Source of the DNA: Eubacterium sp. CAG:274
GTDB taxonomy: Bacteria; Bacillota; Clostridia; Lachnospirales; CAG-274
Length of the DNA stretch: 64,000 nucleotides
Direction of reading: 5' to 3'
Assembly: GCA_000432155.1 (NCBI GenBank)
Contig: FR888508.1
Location: 34,041 to 98,040 of the forward strand
Below the pieces are notes generated by a model. It worked only from the letters and a program-made list of their open reading frames with translations. It had not been told where the DNA came from and made no database searches. Both the position numbers and the translations under genes were made by a program. This document shows positions 52,255-61,680 of the stretch, piece by piece; the stretch's first letter is position 1; every line of letters begins with the position of its first letter.

Positions 52255-53110
52255 TTCTTTTTGCATCTAAATATGCAACAGCTGAAAGTCCAGCTATGTT
52301 GCCCTGTCCTGCTGCCTTTATATATTGATATGGTCTGCCTACAATATCTCCACAAGCAAAACAGCCTTTTATATTTGTTTCCATTTGTGAATTAACTACA
52401 ATATGATTATCCTTTATTTCCAAACCAGACACAAGCTGTGACGGCGGTATGCTGTCACGCAATATAAAAATACCGTCTACTTCATAATTATTTTTTTCAG
52501 TCTGTAAAGACTTAACTTTGTTTTCTCCTATTACAGCAGTTGGCTTTTCATCTATTATAGTAACTTTGTCAGATAATTTTGTTTCTTCTTTATACATGGG
52601 AATATATAAAACCTTTTCGCATACCTCTGCTAAAAATTCAGCCTCTAATTCCTCTTTTGGACTGTAACCTACTACAGCAACTGTTTTGTTTCTGTACAAC
52701 GGTGCGTCACAAGTAGCACAATAGCTTACACCTCTGCCTAAAAGCTCATTTTCTCCTTTAAAAACCTTTCCAGTAACTATACCTGTAGCGACTATTACTG
52801 TTTCAGCCTCATAAATATCCTGTGAAACCTGTAATCCAAAATAACTTCCCATTGGATATACAGCATTTACTTTTCCATCTGTAATAGTAATATCCATAGA
52901 GTTAATGTGGTTTTCAAATGCTTTTGCCAAATCTTTTCCTGAAATAGCTGGTAAGCCTAAATAATTCTGTATTTGGTGTGCTTTTTGTACTTTATCACTA
53001 AAATTAGGATTTCCTATTAATAATATTTTCTTATTTCTAATTTTTGCAGTTATTGCAGCTGACAATCCAGCTGGTCCTGTACCTATTATTGCTATGTCAT
53101 ATCTTTCCAT
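52235..53110 (-). CDS. Thioredoxin reductase-like FAD/NAD(P) oxidoreductase
   Basis: 291 residues. FAD-binding motif IAIIGTGPAGLSAAITA at the N-terminus, redox centre SYCATCDAP near residue 135, a degenerate NAD(P) site VAVVGYSPKEELEAE near 150 (usually GxGxSA), and the C-terminal FAD contact CFACGDIVGRPYQYIKAAGQGNIA. The CxxC fits thioredoxin reductase, but the altered nucleotide site suggests a divergent TrxR-like enzyme, possibly ferredoxin-linked. ATG 53110 lies 8 bases after AGGAG; the ATG at 53116 is too close. It is convergent with the exporter operon. Confidence 0.85.
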   Translation of the reverse strand: MERYDIAIIGTGPAGLSAAITAKIRNKKILLIGNPNFSDKVQKAHQIQNYLGLPAISGKDLAKAFENHINSMDITITDGKVNAVYPMGSYFGLQVSQDIYEAETVIVATGIVTGKVFKGENELLGRGVSYCATCDAPLYRNKTVAVVGYSPKEELEAEFLAEVCEKVLYIPMYKEETKLSDKVTIIDEKPTAVIGENKVKSLQTEKNNYEVDGIFILRDSIPPSQLVSGLEIKDNHIVVNSQMETNIKGCFACGDIVGRPYQYIKAAGQGNIAGLSAVAYLDAKRKAMGEN

Positions 53111-53211
53111 AAACATTTCTCCTAAAAACCTTAATTTCTATATTTACATTTTATCAAATACCATTCCTTTGTCAATAACTTTTATTGTTTCCAAAATTAT
53201 AAAATTTATAT

Positions 53212-53240
53212 TTGCCATTAACTTCATACTATGATATAAT
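53212..53240 (+). promoter_or_regulatory. Promoter of pabABC
   Basis: TTGCCA (53212-53217), 17 bases, TATAAT (53235-53240). Confidence 0.65.
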
Positions 53241-53287
53241 CGTTTTACAAAATTGTATATAGGGTGTGCCTGAATTACAGAAGACTG

Positions 53288-53330
53288 CCGAAATAGACTC
53301 ATATTACTATGGGTTTATTTCGGTTTTTTT
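53288..53330 (+). terminator. Leader terminator before pabA
   Basis: CCGAAATA.AC pairs with GT.TATTTCGG and is followed by seven T, about 40 bases after the predicted transcription start and before the pabA ribosome site. Confidence 0.65.
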
Positions 53331-53352
53331 ATTTTATGTTGGAGGTTATATG

Positions 53353-53949
53353 ATGAATATAATGATTGATAACTACGACTCGTTTGTCTACAACCTGTCT
53401 GCCTATTTTCAAGAATTGGGACAGGATACAAAGGTAATAAGAAATGACAAAGTGACAATTAATGAACTTAAAAATATAGAAGATTTAAGTGGAATAATAA
53501 TATCTCCCGGTCCGGGTAATCCAAAAGATGGCGGTATTTCAGAGGAAGTTATAAAATATTTTTGCAATAAAGTTCCTATTTTAGGTGTATGCTTAGGTCA
53601 TCAAATTATTGCCCATTCCTTTGGTGCTAAGGTTTGTTGTGGTTCTACGCCAGTACATGGAAAAGTAACTGAAATAACAAATAACGGTACAGGACTTTTT
53701 AATAATCTTCCAAAACACTACAATGTAACAAGATACCATTCCTTGATAGTAGATAAAGCCTCTCTCCCTGATGAATTAAATATTGATGCCATTTCAAGTG
53801 ACGGTGCAATTATGGCAATTTCCCACTATAAGTACCCGATTTATGGAATACAATTTCATCCAGAGGCTGTTTTAACAGAAAATGGGCACGAAATACTAAA
53901 TAACTTTATTGCAATATGTCAACAATGGAGGTATAAAAATTGTCTTTAA
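53353..53949 (+). CDS. pabA: Aminodeoxychorismate/anthranilate synthase glutamine amidotransferase
   Basis: 198 residues. Class I glutamine amidotransferase giving ammonia to the synthase subunit. Signatures: IDNYDSFVYNLSAYF, IISPGPGNP, the nucleophile Cys in VLGVCLGHQIIAHSFG near residue 77, VTRYHSL, and the His/Glu pair in GIQFHPEAVLTENG. The downstream PabB carries the ADC-synthase lysine, so the folate role is preferred over tryptophan. GGAGG lies 7 bases before ATG 53353 (53350 is also possible). The open frame extends to 53266, but those codons lie in the leader hairpin. Confidence 0.9.
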   Translation: MNIMIDNYDSFVYNLSAYFQELGQDTKVIRNDKVTINELKNIEDLSGIIISPGPGNPKDGGISEEVIKYFCNKVPILGVCLGHQIIAHSFGAKVCCGSTPVHGKVTEITNNGTGLFNNLPKHYNVTRYHSLIVDKASLPDELNIDAISSDGAIMAISHYKYPIYGIQFHPEAVLTENGHEILNNFIAICQQWRYKNCL

Positions 53950-55298
53950 AATATAAAAAGCTGAAAAAATATTTTCCCGCCGAAATATTATATTCCCACT
54001 TTCACAATACAAAGTCCGTTTTTCTGGATTCTTCTTTAAAGAATAAATATGGCAAATACTCTGTAATAGGTTTATATCCCTATTTGGAAGTAAAAGAAAG
54101 TAACAATATTTTAAAAATAAATGATAAGGAAACAAAAGGAAATTTATTAGATTTTTTAGACAGCTATATTAAAGAAAATAAACAGGAAAATAATACTGAA
54201 CTTCCTATTATTAGTGGTGCTATAGGCTATTTAACCTATGACTATGGTAGAAAATTTGAAAGTATATCTTCAAAACATAATAAAGAAGTGAATATACCTG
54301 ATGCTTTATTTACATTTTATGACCTGTACATAATTGAAGATTTAGAAAAAAGAGAAATTTACATTTCTACTCAAGAAAAATTTAATTCCATAGAAAATTA
54401 TGAAAACAAAATAGAAAACATATTAAATAAAAATAACATAAGCTCTGATGAAAATACAATTTGCAATATTACTTCTGACTTTAGCAAAAATGAATACTTA
54501 AATGCTGTAGAATCTATGAGAAATTTTATTAAAACTGGAGATATTTATATTGCAAATATGACAAGGCAAATTAAAATAGAAAGTAACAGAAAGCCTTATG
54601 ATATTTTTTGTTATTTAAGAAAACATAATCCCTCTCCTTTCGGTGGTTATTTTAATGACGGCAATTTTCAAATTGTAAGTGCATCTCCAGAAAGATTTTT
54701 GGAAGTGCGAAATGGTATAGTAGAAACACGCCCAATAAAAGGCACTAGAAAACGAGGTGCAACCCCTAAAGAAGATATACTATTGAAAAAGGAATTGGAA
54801 AATTCCGAAAAAGATAAAAGCGAGTTATTAATGATAGTTGACCTAGAGAGAAACGACTTAAACAGAGTATGTAAGGCAGGAAGTGTAAAGGTAAGTGAAT
54901 TATTTAATGTTGAAGAATATGCAACTGTCTTTCATCTGGTATCAACTGTTCGTGGAGAATTAAAAGAGGATAAAACTGTTATTGACCTGCTTAAATCTAC
55001 TTTCCCCGGTGGCTCAATAACTGGTGCACCTAAAATTCGAGCTATGGAAATTATAGACAAGTTAGAGCATAGTCAAAGAGGTTTGTATACAGGCTCTATG
55101 GGATATTTAGCACTAAATGGAGATTGTGATTTAAACATTGTAATTCGCACATTGGTTCACAAAAATGGCACTTATAACTTAGGTGTAGGTGGTGGCATTA
55201 CCTATGAATCAAATCCGGAATTTGAATATGAGGAAACTGAACAAAAAGCAATAGCACTTATAGATGCTATTACAGGAGGAAAAACAGATGAACAATAA
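53940..55298 (+). CDS. pabB: Aminodeoxychorismate synthase component I
   Basis: 452 residues. Converts chorismate and ammonia to 4-amino-4-deoxychorismate. The chorismate-binding domain has ASPERFLEVRNG, the block ETRPIKGTRKRG, whose Lys is the covalent catalytic residue typical of PabB (anthranilate synthase has PIAGT), LLMIVDLERNDLNRV, VFHLVSTVRGEL, FPGGSITGAPKIRAMEII and GGGITYESNPEFEYEET. The start is TTG at 53940, 8 bases after GGAGG, overlapping pabA by 10 bases. Confidence 0.92.
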   Translation: MSLKYKKLKKYFPAEILYSHFHNTKSVFLDSSLKNKYGKYSVIGLYPYLEVKESNNILKINDKETKGNLLDFLDSYIKENKQENNTELPIISGAIGYLTYDYGRKFESISSKHNKEVNIPDALFTFYDLYIIEDLEKREIYISTQEKFNSIENYENKIENILNKNNISSDENTICNITSDFSKNEYLNAVESMRNFIKTGDIYIANMTRQIKIESNRKPYDIFCYLRKHNPSPFGGYFNDGNFQIVSASPERFLEVRNGIVETRPIKGTRKRGATPKEDILLKKELENSEKDKSELLMIVDLERNDLNRVCKAGSVKVSELFNVEEYATVFHLVSTVRGELKEDKTVIDLLKSTFPGGSITGAPKIRAMEIIDKLEHSQRGLYTGSMGYLALNGDCDLNIVIRTLVHKNGTYNLGVGGGITYESNPEFEYEETEQKAIALIDAITGGKTDEQ

Positions 55299-56037
55299 TT
55301 TAAAAATAACAGCAGACGAAGGTTACTGGTTTGGACTGGGAGCATTTGAAACAATTTGGGTCTACAAAAATAAGGCTGTTTTTATTGAGGAACATTTAGA
55401 CAGATTAAAAAATGCCGTTTTCTACTTAAACATAGTACAAGAACCTATTGACCAATGGATTGATAAGCGAAAAAAAGAAATAGAAAAATATATTTCAGAA
55501 AATCCAATGGAAAATGGTGTACTAAAATTAACAGTATCAAAAGAAAATATTACTATTACATCAAGAAAAAACACATATACTACAGAACAGTACGAAAAAG
55601 GGTTTGAACTTGAGTATAGCAATATAAGAAGAAACGAAACTTCCCCTTTTACATATATGAAAACATTAAACTATAGCGATTGCATATGGGAAAAACGAAA
55701 AGCAAAAGAAAATGGTTTTGACGAGCCTATATTTTTAAATACAAAAGGAGAAATTTGCGAGGGAGCAACAACTAATATATTTTTCGTTTCAAAGGATAAA
55801 ATTGTAACCCCTCCTGTATCTAGTGGACTTTTAAACGGAATAATGCGACAATACATAATGAAAATAGCAAATGTAGAAGAACGCATTATTAGACCTGAAA
55901 ATATTAGCGAATTTACAGAAATATTCCTTACCAACTCACTTTTAGGTATTATGCCTGTAAAAAGATTGGGAGAACATACTTTCAATTCAAGAAATATTGC
56001 AAACAAACTTATAACAGAATACCACAAAAATTTATAG
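55288..56037 (+). CDS. pabC: Aminodeoxychorismate lyase (class IV PLP enzyme)
   Basis: 249 residues. Fold-type IV PLP protein; by context it releases pyruvate from aminodeoxychorismate to give p-aminobenzoate. Motifs: FGLGAFETIWVYKNKAVFIEEHLDRL, the PLP lysine probably in MKTLNYSD near residue 127, EICEGATTNIFFV and TPPVSSGLLNGIMRQYI, and FLTNSLLGIMPV at the end. ATG 55288 lies 8 bases after GGAGG and 11 bases before the pabB stop. D-amino-acid transaminase is a possible alternative, but operon position favours PabC. Confidence 0.88.
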   Translation: MNNNLKITADEGYWFGLGAFETIWVYKNKAVFIEEHLDRLKNAVFYLNIVQEPIDQWIDKRKKEIEKYISENPMENGVLKLTVSKENITITSRKNTYTTEQYEKGFELEYSNIRRNETSPFTYMKTLNYSDCIWEKRKAKENGFDEPIFLNTKGEICEGATTNIFFVSKDKIVTPPVSSGLLNGIMRQYIMKIANVEERIIRPENISEFTEIFLTNSLLGIMPVKRLGEHTFNSRNIANKLITEYHKNL

Positions 56038-56041
56038 ACAA

Positions 56042-56083
56042 AAAAAGATTGAATCCCCACTAAGAGGACTCAATCTTTTTTCC
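56042..56083. terminator. Bidirectional terminator between pabC and cstA
   Basis: AAAGATTGA pairs with TCAATCTTT, flanked by A and T runs. Confidence 0.8.
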
Positions 56084-56085
56084 GT

Positions 56086-57540
56086 TTATTCTTCCTTTAC
56101 TTTAACATTACCTTTTTTAATAATAGCTGTATAAAGGAAAATTCCTAAGAATACTAATGCTACTATTATACCAATAGGATAAGCTATTGCTGTACCAAGA
56201 TTTAAGCATTCTGGAGCATAAACAAAATATGTTGCTGATACAGCTGACATAAATGTTGCTGGGAATACTGTAATCCAGTAGAACTTTTTATTCTTATACA
56301 AGTACATTGATGCTGCCCATAACGCAATCATTGCCAAAGTCTGATTTGACCAGCTGAAATATCTCCAAACAATATTGTAGTTAAGCTGACAAATTATAGC
56401 ACCAACAAGTAATAACGGCACACAAATAACCAAACGCTTCTTGTAAGATTTCTGATTAATCTTGAACCAGTCTGCAATAACTAATCTTGCTGAACGGAAA
56501 GCGGTATCGCCAGATGTAATTGGACAAGCAATAACACCAATCATAGCTAATATGATACCAACGCCACCCATTGTCTTTAAACATACATCATAAACTGTAG
56601 CAGCCTGACCAGAGTCAGTTAACAACTGTGTTAAACCTGTCATTAAACCACCAGTTTTTTCATAAACTGCACAACCAGCAGCAGCCCAAACTAAAGCTAT
56701 AATACCTTCACTAACCATAGCACCATAGAATACTAAATGTGACTGCTTTTCAGACTTACAGCATCTAGCAACCAATGGAGACTGTGTAGCGTGGAAACCA
56801 GAAATAGCACCGCAGGCAACTGTAATAAACATAACCGGCCAAACAGGTGTACCAGCTGGGTGTAAGTTAGTTAATGTAATTTCAGGAATTGTATATCCAT
56901 GAGTAAATATACCTACACCAACACCAATTGCCATAACAATTAAACATATACCAAACAATGGATATATTTTACCGATAATCTTATCAATAGGGATGAAAGT
57001 TGCAATAAAGTAATAAACTAAAATTATAATTAACCAAAAGTTTGTGTTTACAAGAAGTCCTGAAGCAACTCCCTGTTTACCAATTAACATCGCAATCAAA
57101 CTTGCTGGACCGACTGCGAAAACAGCACCAACCATAACAAGAAGAACTACACTAAACACACGCATAATCTGTTTAACCAAACTACCTAAGTACATTCCTG
57201 TTAATTCAGAAACTGACGCACCATCATGTCGCATACTTAAAAAGCCAACTGAAAAATCATGTACGCCACCACCTAAAATAGTTCCCAATGTAATCCATAG
57301 GAATACGGATGGTCCCCATTGTGCTCCTGACAAAGCACCGTAGATAGGTCCAAGACCAGCTATGTTTAAAAGCTGTATGGTAAATAATTTCCATGTAGGC
57401 ATTGTAACATAGTCAACACCATCACTTAAACGAACAGCAGGTGTTTCTCTGTCATCAGGTCCATAAACCTTTTCTACAACTTTACCGTAGACAAAATATC
57501 CACCAATTAAAATAATAAGACAACTAAAAAAACTAATCAT
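56086..57540 (-). CDS. cstA: Carbon starvation protein A (CstA-type transporter)
   Basis: 484 residues with about thirteen hydrophobic segments. CstA motifs: GYFVYGKVVEKVYGPDDRETPA at the N-terminus, FTIQLLNIAGLGPIYGALSGAQWGP, GGGVHDFSVGFLSMRHDGAS, and SGFHATQSPLVARCC. It is shorter than the enterobacterial form (about 700) and lacks its C-terminal extension, as in other clostridial members. CstA/BtsT proteins import peptides or pyruvate. It has a consensus promoter (57612-57640) and a GAGGGA ribosome site. Confidence 0.9.
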   Translation of the reverse strand: MISFFSCLIILIGGYFVYGKVVEKVYGPDDRETPAVRLSDGVDYVTMPTWKLFTIQLLNIAGLGPIYGALSGAQWGPSVFLWITLGTILGGGVHDFSVGFLSMRHDGASVSELTGMYLGSLVKQIMRVFSVVLLVMVGAVFAVGPASLIAMLIGKQGVASGLLVNTNFWLIIILVYYFIATFIPIDKIIGKIYPLFGICLIVMAIGVGVGIFTHGYTIPEITLTNLHPAGTPVWPVMFITVACGAISGFHATQSPLVARCCKSEKQSHLVFYGAMVSEGIIALVWAAAGCAVYEKTGGLMTGLTQLLTDSGQAATVYDVCLKTMGGVGIILAMIGVIACPITSGDTAFRSARLVIADWFKINQKSYKKRLVICVPLLLVGAIICQLNYNIVWRYFSWSNQTLAMIALWAASMYLYKNKKFYWITVFPATFMSAVSATYFVYAPECLNLGTAIAYPIGIIVALVFLGIFLYTAIIKKGNVKVKEE

Positions 57541-57611
57541 AAGCGTTCCCTCTTTTCCCGTACTAGAAACTTTAACTCTTTAGTTCCCTCATCCCTATTT
57601 CATTTGCCTAC

Positions 57612-57640
57612 ATTATATAACCATTTTCATTTTTTGTCAA
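57612..57640 (-). promoter_or_regulatory. Promoter of cstA
   Basis: On the minus strand, TTGACA (57635-57640), 17 bases, TATAAT (57612-57617). Confidence 0.8.
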
Positions 57641-57972
57641 TTTTATACAAATATATATTAATCATTTTCCGTTTTTTATTTAAAACCCACTATTAAAGCC
57701 ACTTTTCAAAAATCTATTCTAAAAAAATATTATATTTTAAAGATTTATTTTTAATTTTTATGTGTATATAGTCAAAAAATTTATTAAATTAAGAAATTTT
57801 ATCCAAATTATTTAAAAATTTATACGAGTTCTTATTTTTTTGACAAAATATTCGTTTTTTCTTCATTTTTATATTGCCAAAAACACAAAAATTTGTTACC
57901 ATATTCTTTATAATATTATTTCGTTTACATCAAAAATCCTAAACTGTAAACAACAAACGGAGGAAAGCAAAA
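57641..57972. other. Intergenic region before xpt, no riboswitch seen
   Basis: Extremely AT-rich. A TTGACA near 57840 and a TATAAT near 57910 are too far apart for one promoter. I looked for the conserved purine-riboswitch core expected before xpt-pbuX and did not find it. Confidence 0.4.
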
Positions 57973-58554
57973 ATGAATTTTTTAGAAGAGCGTATCGTTA
58001 AAGACGGTATTGTGAAAGAGGGAAATGTTTTAAAGGTAGACAGTTTCCTTAATCATCAGATGGATATTCATCTTTTTGAACAAATGGGCGAAGAATTTAA
58101 GCGTCGTTTCAAAGATAAGCCTATTAACAAAATTTTGACTATTGAAGCATCAGGTATTGGTATTGCCTGTATTGTTGCAAAATATTTTAATGCCCCTGTT
58201 GTATTTGCTAAAAAGACTAAGAGTATTAATATTGAGGGCGAAATGTATATTGCTGAAGTTGAATCATTTACTCACAAGTGTAAAAATCAGGTTATTGTAT
58301 CTAAAAAATTCCTTTCACCTGATGACCATGTTTTAATTATTGATGACTTCCTTGCAAACGGCTGTGCATTACAGGGCTTAATTTCTATTGTATTAGAGGC
58401 TGGTGCATCAGTTGAAGGTATTGGTATTGCTATTGAAAAGGGATTTCAGTCTGGTGGTAGAATTATCAGAAACCTTGGTTACCACTTAGAATCACTTGCT
58501 ATTGTAGATAGTATGGACGCATCTAGTGGTACTGTTGTATTCCACGAACAATAA
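57973..58554 (+). CDS. xpt: Xanthine phosphoribosyltransferase
   Basis: 193 residues. Salvages xanthine to XMP with PRPP. The Xpt-type PRT fold shows [28 protein letters not shown] at the N-terminus, [12 protein letters not shown], and the PRPP signature [18 protein letters not shown] near residue 120, ending with [29 protein letters not shown] lies 8 bases before the ATG. It is co-oriented with a permease gene 29 bases downstream, the classic xpt-pbuX pair. Confidence 0.96.
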   Translation: MNFLEERIVKDGIVKEGNVLKVDSFLNHQMDIHLFEQMGEEFKRRFKDKPINKILTIEASGIGIACIVAKYFNAPVVFAKKTKSINIEGEMYIAEVESFTHKCKNQVIVSKKFLSPDDHVLIIDDFLANGCALQGLISIVLEAGASVEGIGIAIEKGFQSGGRIIRNLGYHLESLAIVDSMDASSGTVVFHEQ

Positions 58555-58583
58555 AAATTAAATAACATAAAGGAAATTTAAAA

Positions 58584-59927
58584 ATGAATAATTCTTCAAC
58601 AGATAATATTTATTGTCTTGACGGTAAAATCCCTGTTAAACAGGCTATTCCATTTGGTTTACAGCACATTTTAGCAATGTTTGTTGCAAATATTGCCCCT
58701 ATATTTATTGTTGCTGGAGCTTGTGGTTTATCTAGTGAACAAAGTGCTATGCTTATTCAAAGTGCTATGCTTATTGCAGGTATTGGTACTTTAATACAGC
58801 TTTTTCCTCTTTGGAAAATCGGTTCTGGTCTTCCTATTGTAATGGGTATCAGTTTCACTTTTGTTTCTATTATGTGTTTTGTAGGTCCGACTTACGGTTA
58901 CAATGCCATTGTAGGTGCGGTATTAGTTGGCGGTTTAATAGAGGGTGTTTTAGGTCTTTTGGCTAAATACTGGCTTAAACTTATTACTCCTATTGTTTCT
59001 GCCAGTGTTGTAACAGCTATTGGTTTTTCATTGTTATCTGTAGGTGCAGCATCTTTTGGTGGTGGTAGTGGTAGCGAAAATTTTGGTTCTGTTACTAACT
59101 GGATTTTAGGTTCTGTTACTTTGTTATGCTGTATCTTATTTAATATCTTTGCTAAATCATATTGGAAACAGCTTTCTGTTTTGTTTGGTCTTATTGTAGG
59201 CTATATTGTTGCTATATTTATGGGTGTAGTTGATTTTTCTGCTTTAAATAGCACATCAATAGTTACATTGCCATCTATTATGCCATTTAAGCCAGAATTT
59301 AATATTAATGCCATTATTTCAGTAACATTAATATTCCTTGTATCTGCTACTGAAACTATTGGCGATACATCAGCCCTTGTTGCAACTGGTCTTAATCGTA
59401 ATGCTACAGTAAAAGAAACTTCCGGCTCTATTGCCTGTGATGGTTTCATTAGTGCCCTTTCATCAGTTTTTGGCTGTCTTCCTATTACATCATTTAGTCA
59501 GAATGTAGGTCTTATAGCAATGACTAAGGTTGTCAATAGATATGCTATTGCTGTCGGTGCTATAATTATGATTCTTGCTGGGTTCTGCCCTATTTTCGGT
59601 TCTTTACTTGCAACTTTACCTGATGCTGTATTAGGTGGTTGTACTCTTATGATGTTTGGTAATATAGTTATTAGTGGTTTACAGATGATTAGTGGTTGTG
59701 GTTATTCTCAAAGAAATATTACAATTGCAGCTCTTTCATTAAGTATTGGTATTGGCTTTACTCAAGTACCAGAAATCTTCAGCATATTCCCACAGATAAT
59801 TGAAAATGTATTTTCTGAAAACTGTGTTGCTGTTGTTTTCATTGTAGCTATTGTATTAAACCTTATTTTACCTAAAAATATGGAAGCAAAAGTAATTAAA
59901 GAAACTGTCGACACAGAAAATAAATAA
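58584..59927 (+). CDS. pbuX: Xanthine permease (NCS2/UraA-type)
   Basis: 447 residues, about fourteen hydrophobic segments. The NCS2 signature lies in TM8 and TM10: IFLVSATETIGDTSALVATGL, with the Glu needed for transport, and SVFGCLPITSFSQNVGLIAMTKV with the Q-N-x-G-x3-T motif. The N-terminal FGLQHILAMFVANIAPIFIV is also typical. Pairing with xpt points to xanthine as substrate. AAAGGAA precedes the ATG. Confidence 0.92.
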   Translation: MNNSSTDNIYCLDGKIPVKQAIPFGLQHILAMFVANIAPIFIVAGACGLSSEQSAMLIQSAMLIAGIGTLIQLFPLWKIGSGLPIVMGISFTFVSIMCFVGPTYGYNAIVGAVLVGGLIEGVLGLLAKYWLKLITPIVSASVVTAIGFSLLSVGAASFGGGSGSENFGSVTNWILGSVTLLCCILFNIFAKSYWKQLSVLFGLIVGYIVAIFMGVVDFSALNSTSIVTLPSIMPFKPEFNINAIISVTLIFLVSATETIGDTSALVATGLNRNATVKETSGSIACDGFISALSSVFGCLPITSFSQNVGLIAMTKVVNRYAIAVGAIIMILAGFCPIFGSLLATLPDAVLGGCTLMMFGNIVISGLQMISGCGYSQRNITIAALSLSIGIGFTQVPEIFSIFPQIIENVFSENCVAVVFIVAIVLNLILPKNMEAKVIKETVDTENK

Positions 59928-59939
59928 ATACGATGACTT

Positions 59940-59982
59940 AAAAAGGCCCACTTCCAACCAAAACAGGGAGTGAGCCTTTTTT
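59940..59982 (+). terminator. Terminator of xpt-pbuX
   Basis: AAAAAGGCCCACT pairs with AGTG.GCCTTTTT; a T run follows on the plus strand. Confidence 0.8.
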
Positions 59983-59998
59983 CATATATGCTTATACT

Positions 59999-60038
59999 AA
60001 AATCCCACTTTCCTAATTAAAGAAAAGTGGGATTTTTT
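59999..60038. terminator. Second terminator hairpin
   Basis: AAAATCCCACTTT pairs with an imperfect GAAAAGTGGGATTTT; T and A runs on both sides suggest use by the convergent permease genes. Confidence 0.7.
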
Positions 60039-60039
60039 A

Positions 60040-60082
60040 CGAAATATAAATCCGATAGCTTTTATGTCAAGCCACAAATTAA
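60040..60082 (-). repeat. Three-hairpin repeat unit, decayed copy iv
   Basis: On the minus strand, AATTTGTGGCTTG, then AAGCTATCGGATTTAT, align with copy iii, but hairpins A and B are broken and hairpin C lacks its right arm. It overlaps the stop codon of the gene at 60079. Confidence 0.55.
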
Positions 60083-61473
60083 AGTAAGAAGTATTTAAGA
60101 ATAAATAATACACTTAAAATATACATTAAGATACTAATTTTCTTATTTTCTTTTCTGTTTACAAGATGTAAAACTGTGTAAGAAATTACACCCATTGAAA
60201 TACCTTCTGAAATACTAGAGAAGAAAGGCATAGCAATCATACAAATGTAAGCAGGAATAGCCTCAAAAGCATCAGCAAAATCAATATTAACAATGTTAGT
60301 TACCATATAGAAACCAACAACGATAAGTGCTGGAGCAGTTGCAAATGAAGGAATAGCAAGGAAAATTGGTGAGAAGAATAATGCTAAACCAAATAAGATT
60401 GCAGTAGTTAAAGCTGTTAAACCAGTTCTACCACCTTCTGTTACCCCTGATGCACTTTCAATATAAGTAGTTGTTGTTGATGTACCTAAAACAGCACCAA
60501 AAGTAGTAGCAATAGCATCTGCAAGTAATGCACCCTTAATCTTTGGAAGTTTACCGTCCTTATCTAAAAGACCAGCCTTAGAAGATACACCAATAAGAGT
60601 ACCGATTGTATCAAATAAGTCTACAAATAAGAATGCAAATACAACTACGATAAAGTTTACAAGGTTGTCTTTGCCTGAAATAACATCACTAAATCTAATC
60701 TTAAATGCTACTTCCTTAATATCGCCTAAAGCAAAGCTAACGATGCCACTAGGAATTAATGAATAGAAACCAGCATCTGGATTAGGAATATATAAGCCAG
60801 CAACCTGACAAATAATACCTAAAATCCAAGTAGCAAGAATACCTAAAAGGATATTACCCTTTACATTCTTAGCAACTAAAATACCTGTAATAAGAGTACC
60901 GATAATCGCAAGTAATACCGTAATACCTACATCGTGCATACCTACACTACCGGCTGTAAGATTATTGGCTGCTACATAGCCATCAACAGAGAAAAGTGAT
61001 AATCCATTAGTTACAATATTGGCATTCTTTAAACCAATAATTGCAATGTAAAGACCAATACCAACAGAAACAGCTGTCTTTAATGTTAAAGGAATAGCAT
61101 TGAAGATTGCAGTTCTAATGTTAGTAACAGATAATAAAATGAAGATAACACCTTCTACGAATACAGCTGAAAGAGCTATTTCCCAGCTGTAACCCATACC
61201 AAGAACTACAGTATAGGCAAAGTATGCGTTAAGTCCCATACCTGGTGCTAAGGCAAATGGATAATTGGCAAATAACGCCATAAGTAATGTACCAAAAAAG
61301 GCTGAAAGTGCTGTAGCAATAAATACACCATTTGAATTCATACCTGTCGCTGATAAGATGTTAGGGTTTACTGCAAGTATATAAGCCATTGTCATAAAGA
61401 CTGTAATACCTGCAAGAATTTCCGTCTTAACATCTGTGTTGTGTTCTTTAAGCTTAAAAAGCTTTTCAAACAT
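60079..61473 (-). CDS. AzgA-type purine permease (NCS2 family)
   Basis: 464 residues, about thirteen hydrophobic segments. Signatures: MAYILAVNPNILSATGM near residue 32, APGMGLNAYFAYTVVLGMGYSWEIAL near 77, VDLFDTIGTLIGVSSKAGLLD near 290, and GTSTTTTYIESASGVTEGGRTGLTA near 335, all characteristic of the adenine/guanine/hypoxanthine branch (PbuG/AzgA). It is a proton-coupled nucleobase importer of the cytoplasmic membrane. GGGAGG precedes the ATG. It lies convergent to xpt-pbuX, so purine salvage genes cluster here. Confidence 0.92.
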   Translation of the reverse strand: MFEKLFKLKEHNTDVKTEILAGITVFMTMAYILAVNPNILSATGMNSNGVFIATALSAFFGTLLMALFANYPFALAPGMGLNAYFAYTVVLGMGYSWEIALSAVFVEGVIFILLSVTNIRTAIFNAIPLTLKTAVSVGIGLYIAIIGLKNANIVTNGLSLFSVDGYVAANNLTAGSVGMHDVGITVLLAIIGTLITGILVAKNVKGNILLGILATWILGIICQVAGLYIPNPDAGFYSLIPSGIVSFALGDIKEVAFKIRFSDVISGKDNLVNFIVVVFAFLFVDLFDTIGTLIGVSSKAGLLDKDGKLPKIKGALLADAIATTFGAVLGTSTTTTYIESASGVTEGGRTGLTALTTAILFGLALFFSPIFLAIPSFATAPALIVVGFYMVTNIVNIDFADAFEAIPAYICMIAMPFFSSISEGISMGVISYTVLHLVNRKENKKISILMYILSVLFILKYFLL

Positions 61474-61680
61474 AGGTCGTTCCTCCCTTAAAAATATTAA
61501 ATTTTACTTACTAAACAATTAGATTGATTTTTTAGACACAGGTCAAGCATAATTGTTAAATTTCTGCAAATTATATAGCTAATGTGTCAATTTTTGGTAA
61601 TAATTGTAATACAAAAACTAAATTCTAAACTTTTTCAATTTTTATTAATATGCCCTTTTTTCTGCATTTTACTTTACACA

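Noticed and set aside
53241..53330. T-box or known THF riboswitch before pabA
   Set aside because: No T-box sequence and no match to the THF aptamer as I know it; only the terminator is certain.
53266..53352. N-terminal extension of pabA from the GTG at 53266
   Set aside because: The codons run through a terminator hairpin and the family N-terminus (IDNYDSFVYNLS) starts at the ATGs after GGAGG near 53345.
57641..57972. Purine riboswitch before xpt-pbuX
   Set aside because: The conserved core of the purine aptamer could not be found by eye; only AT-rich sequence is present.
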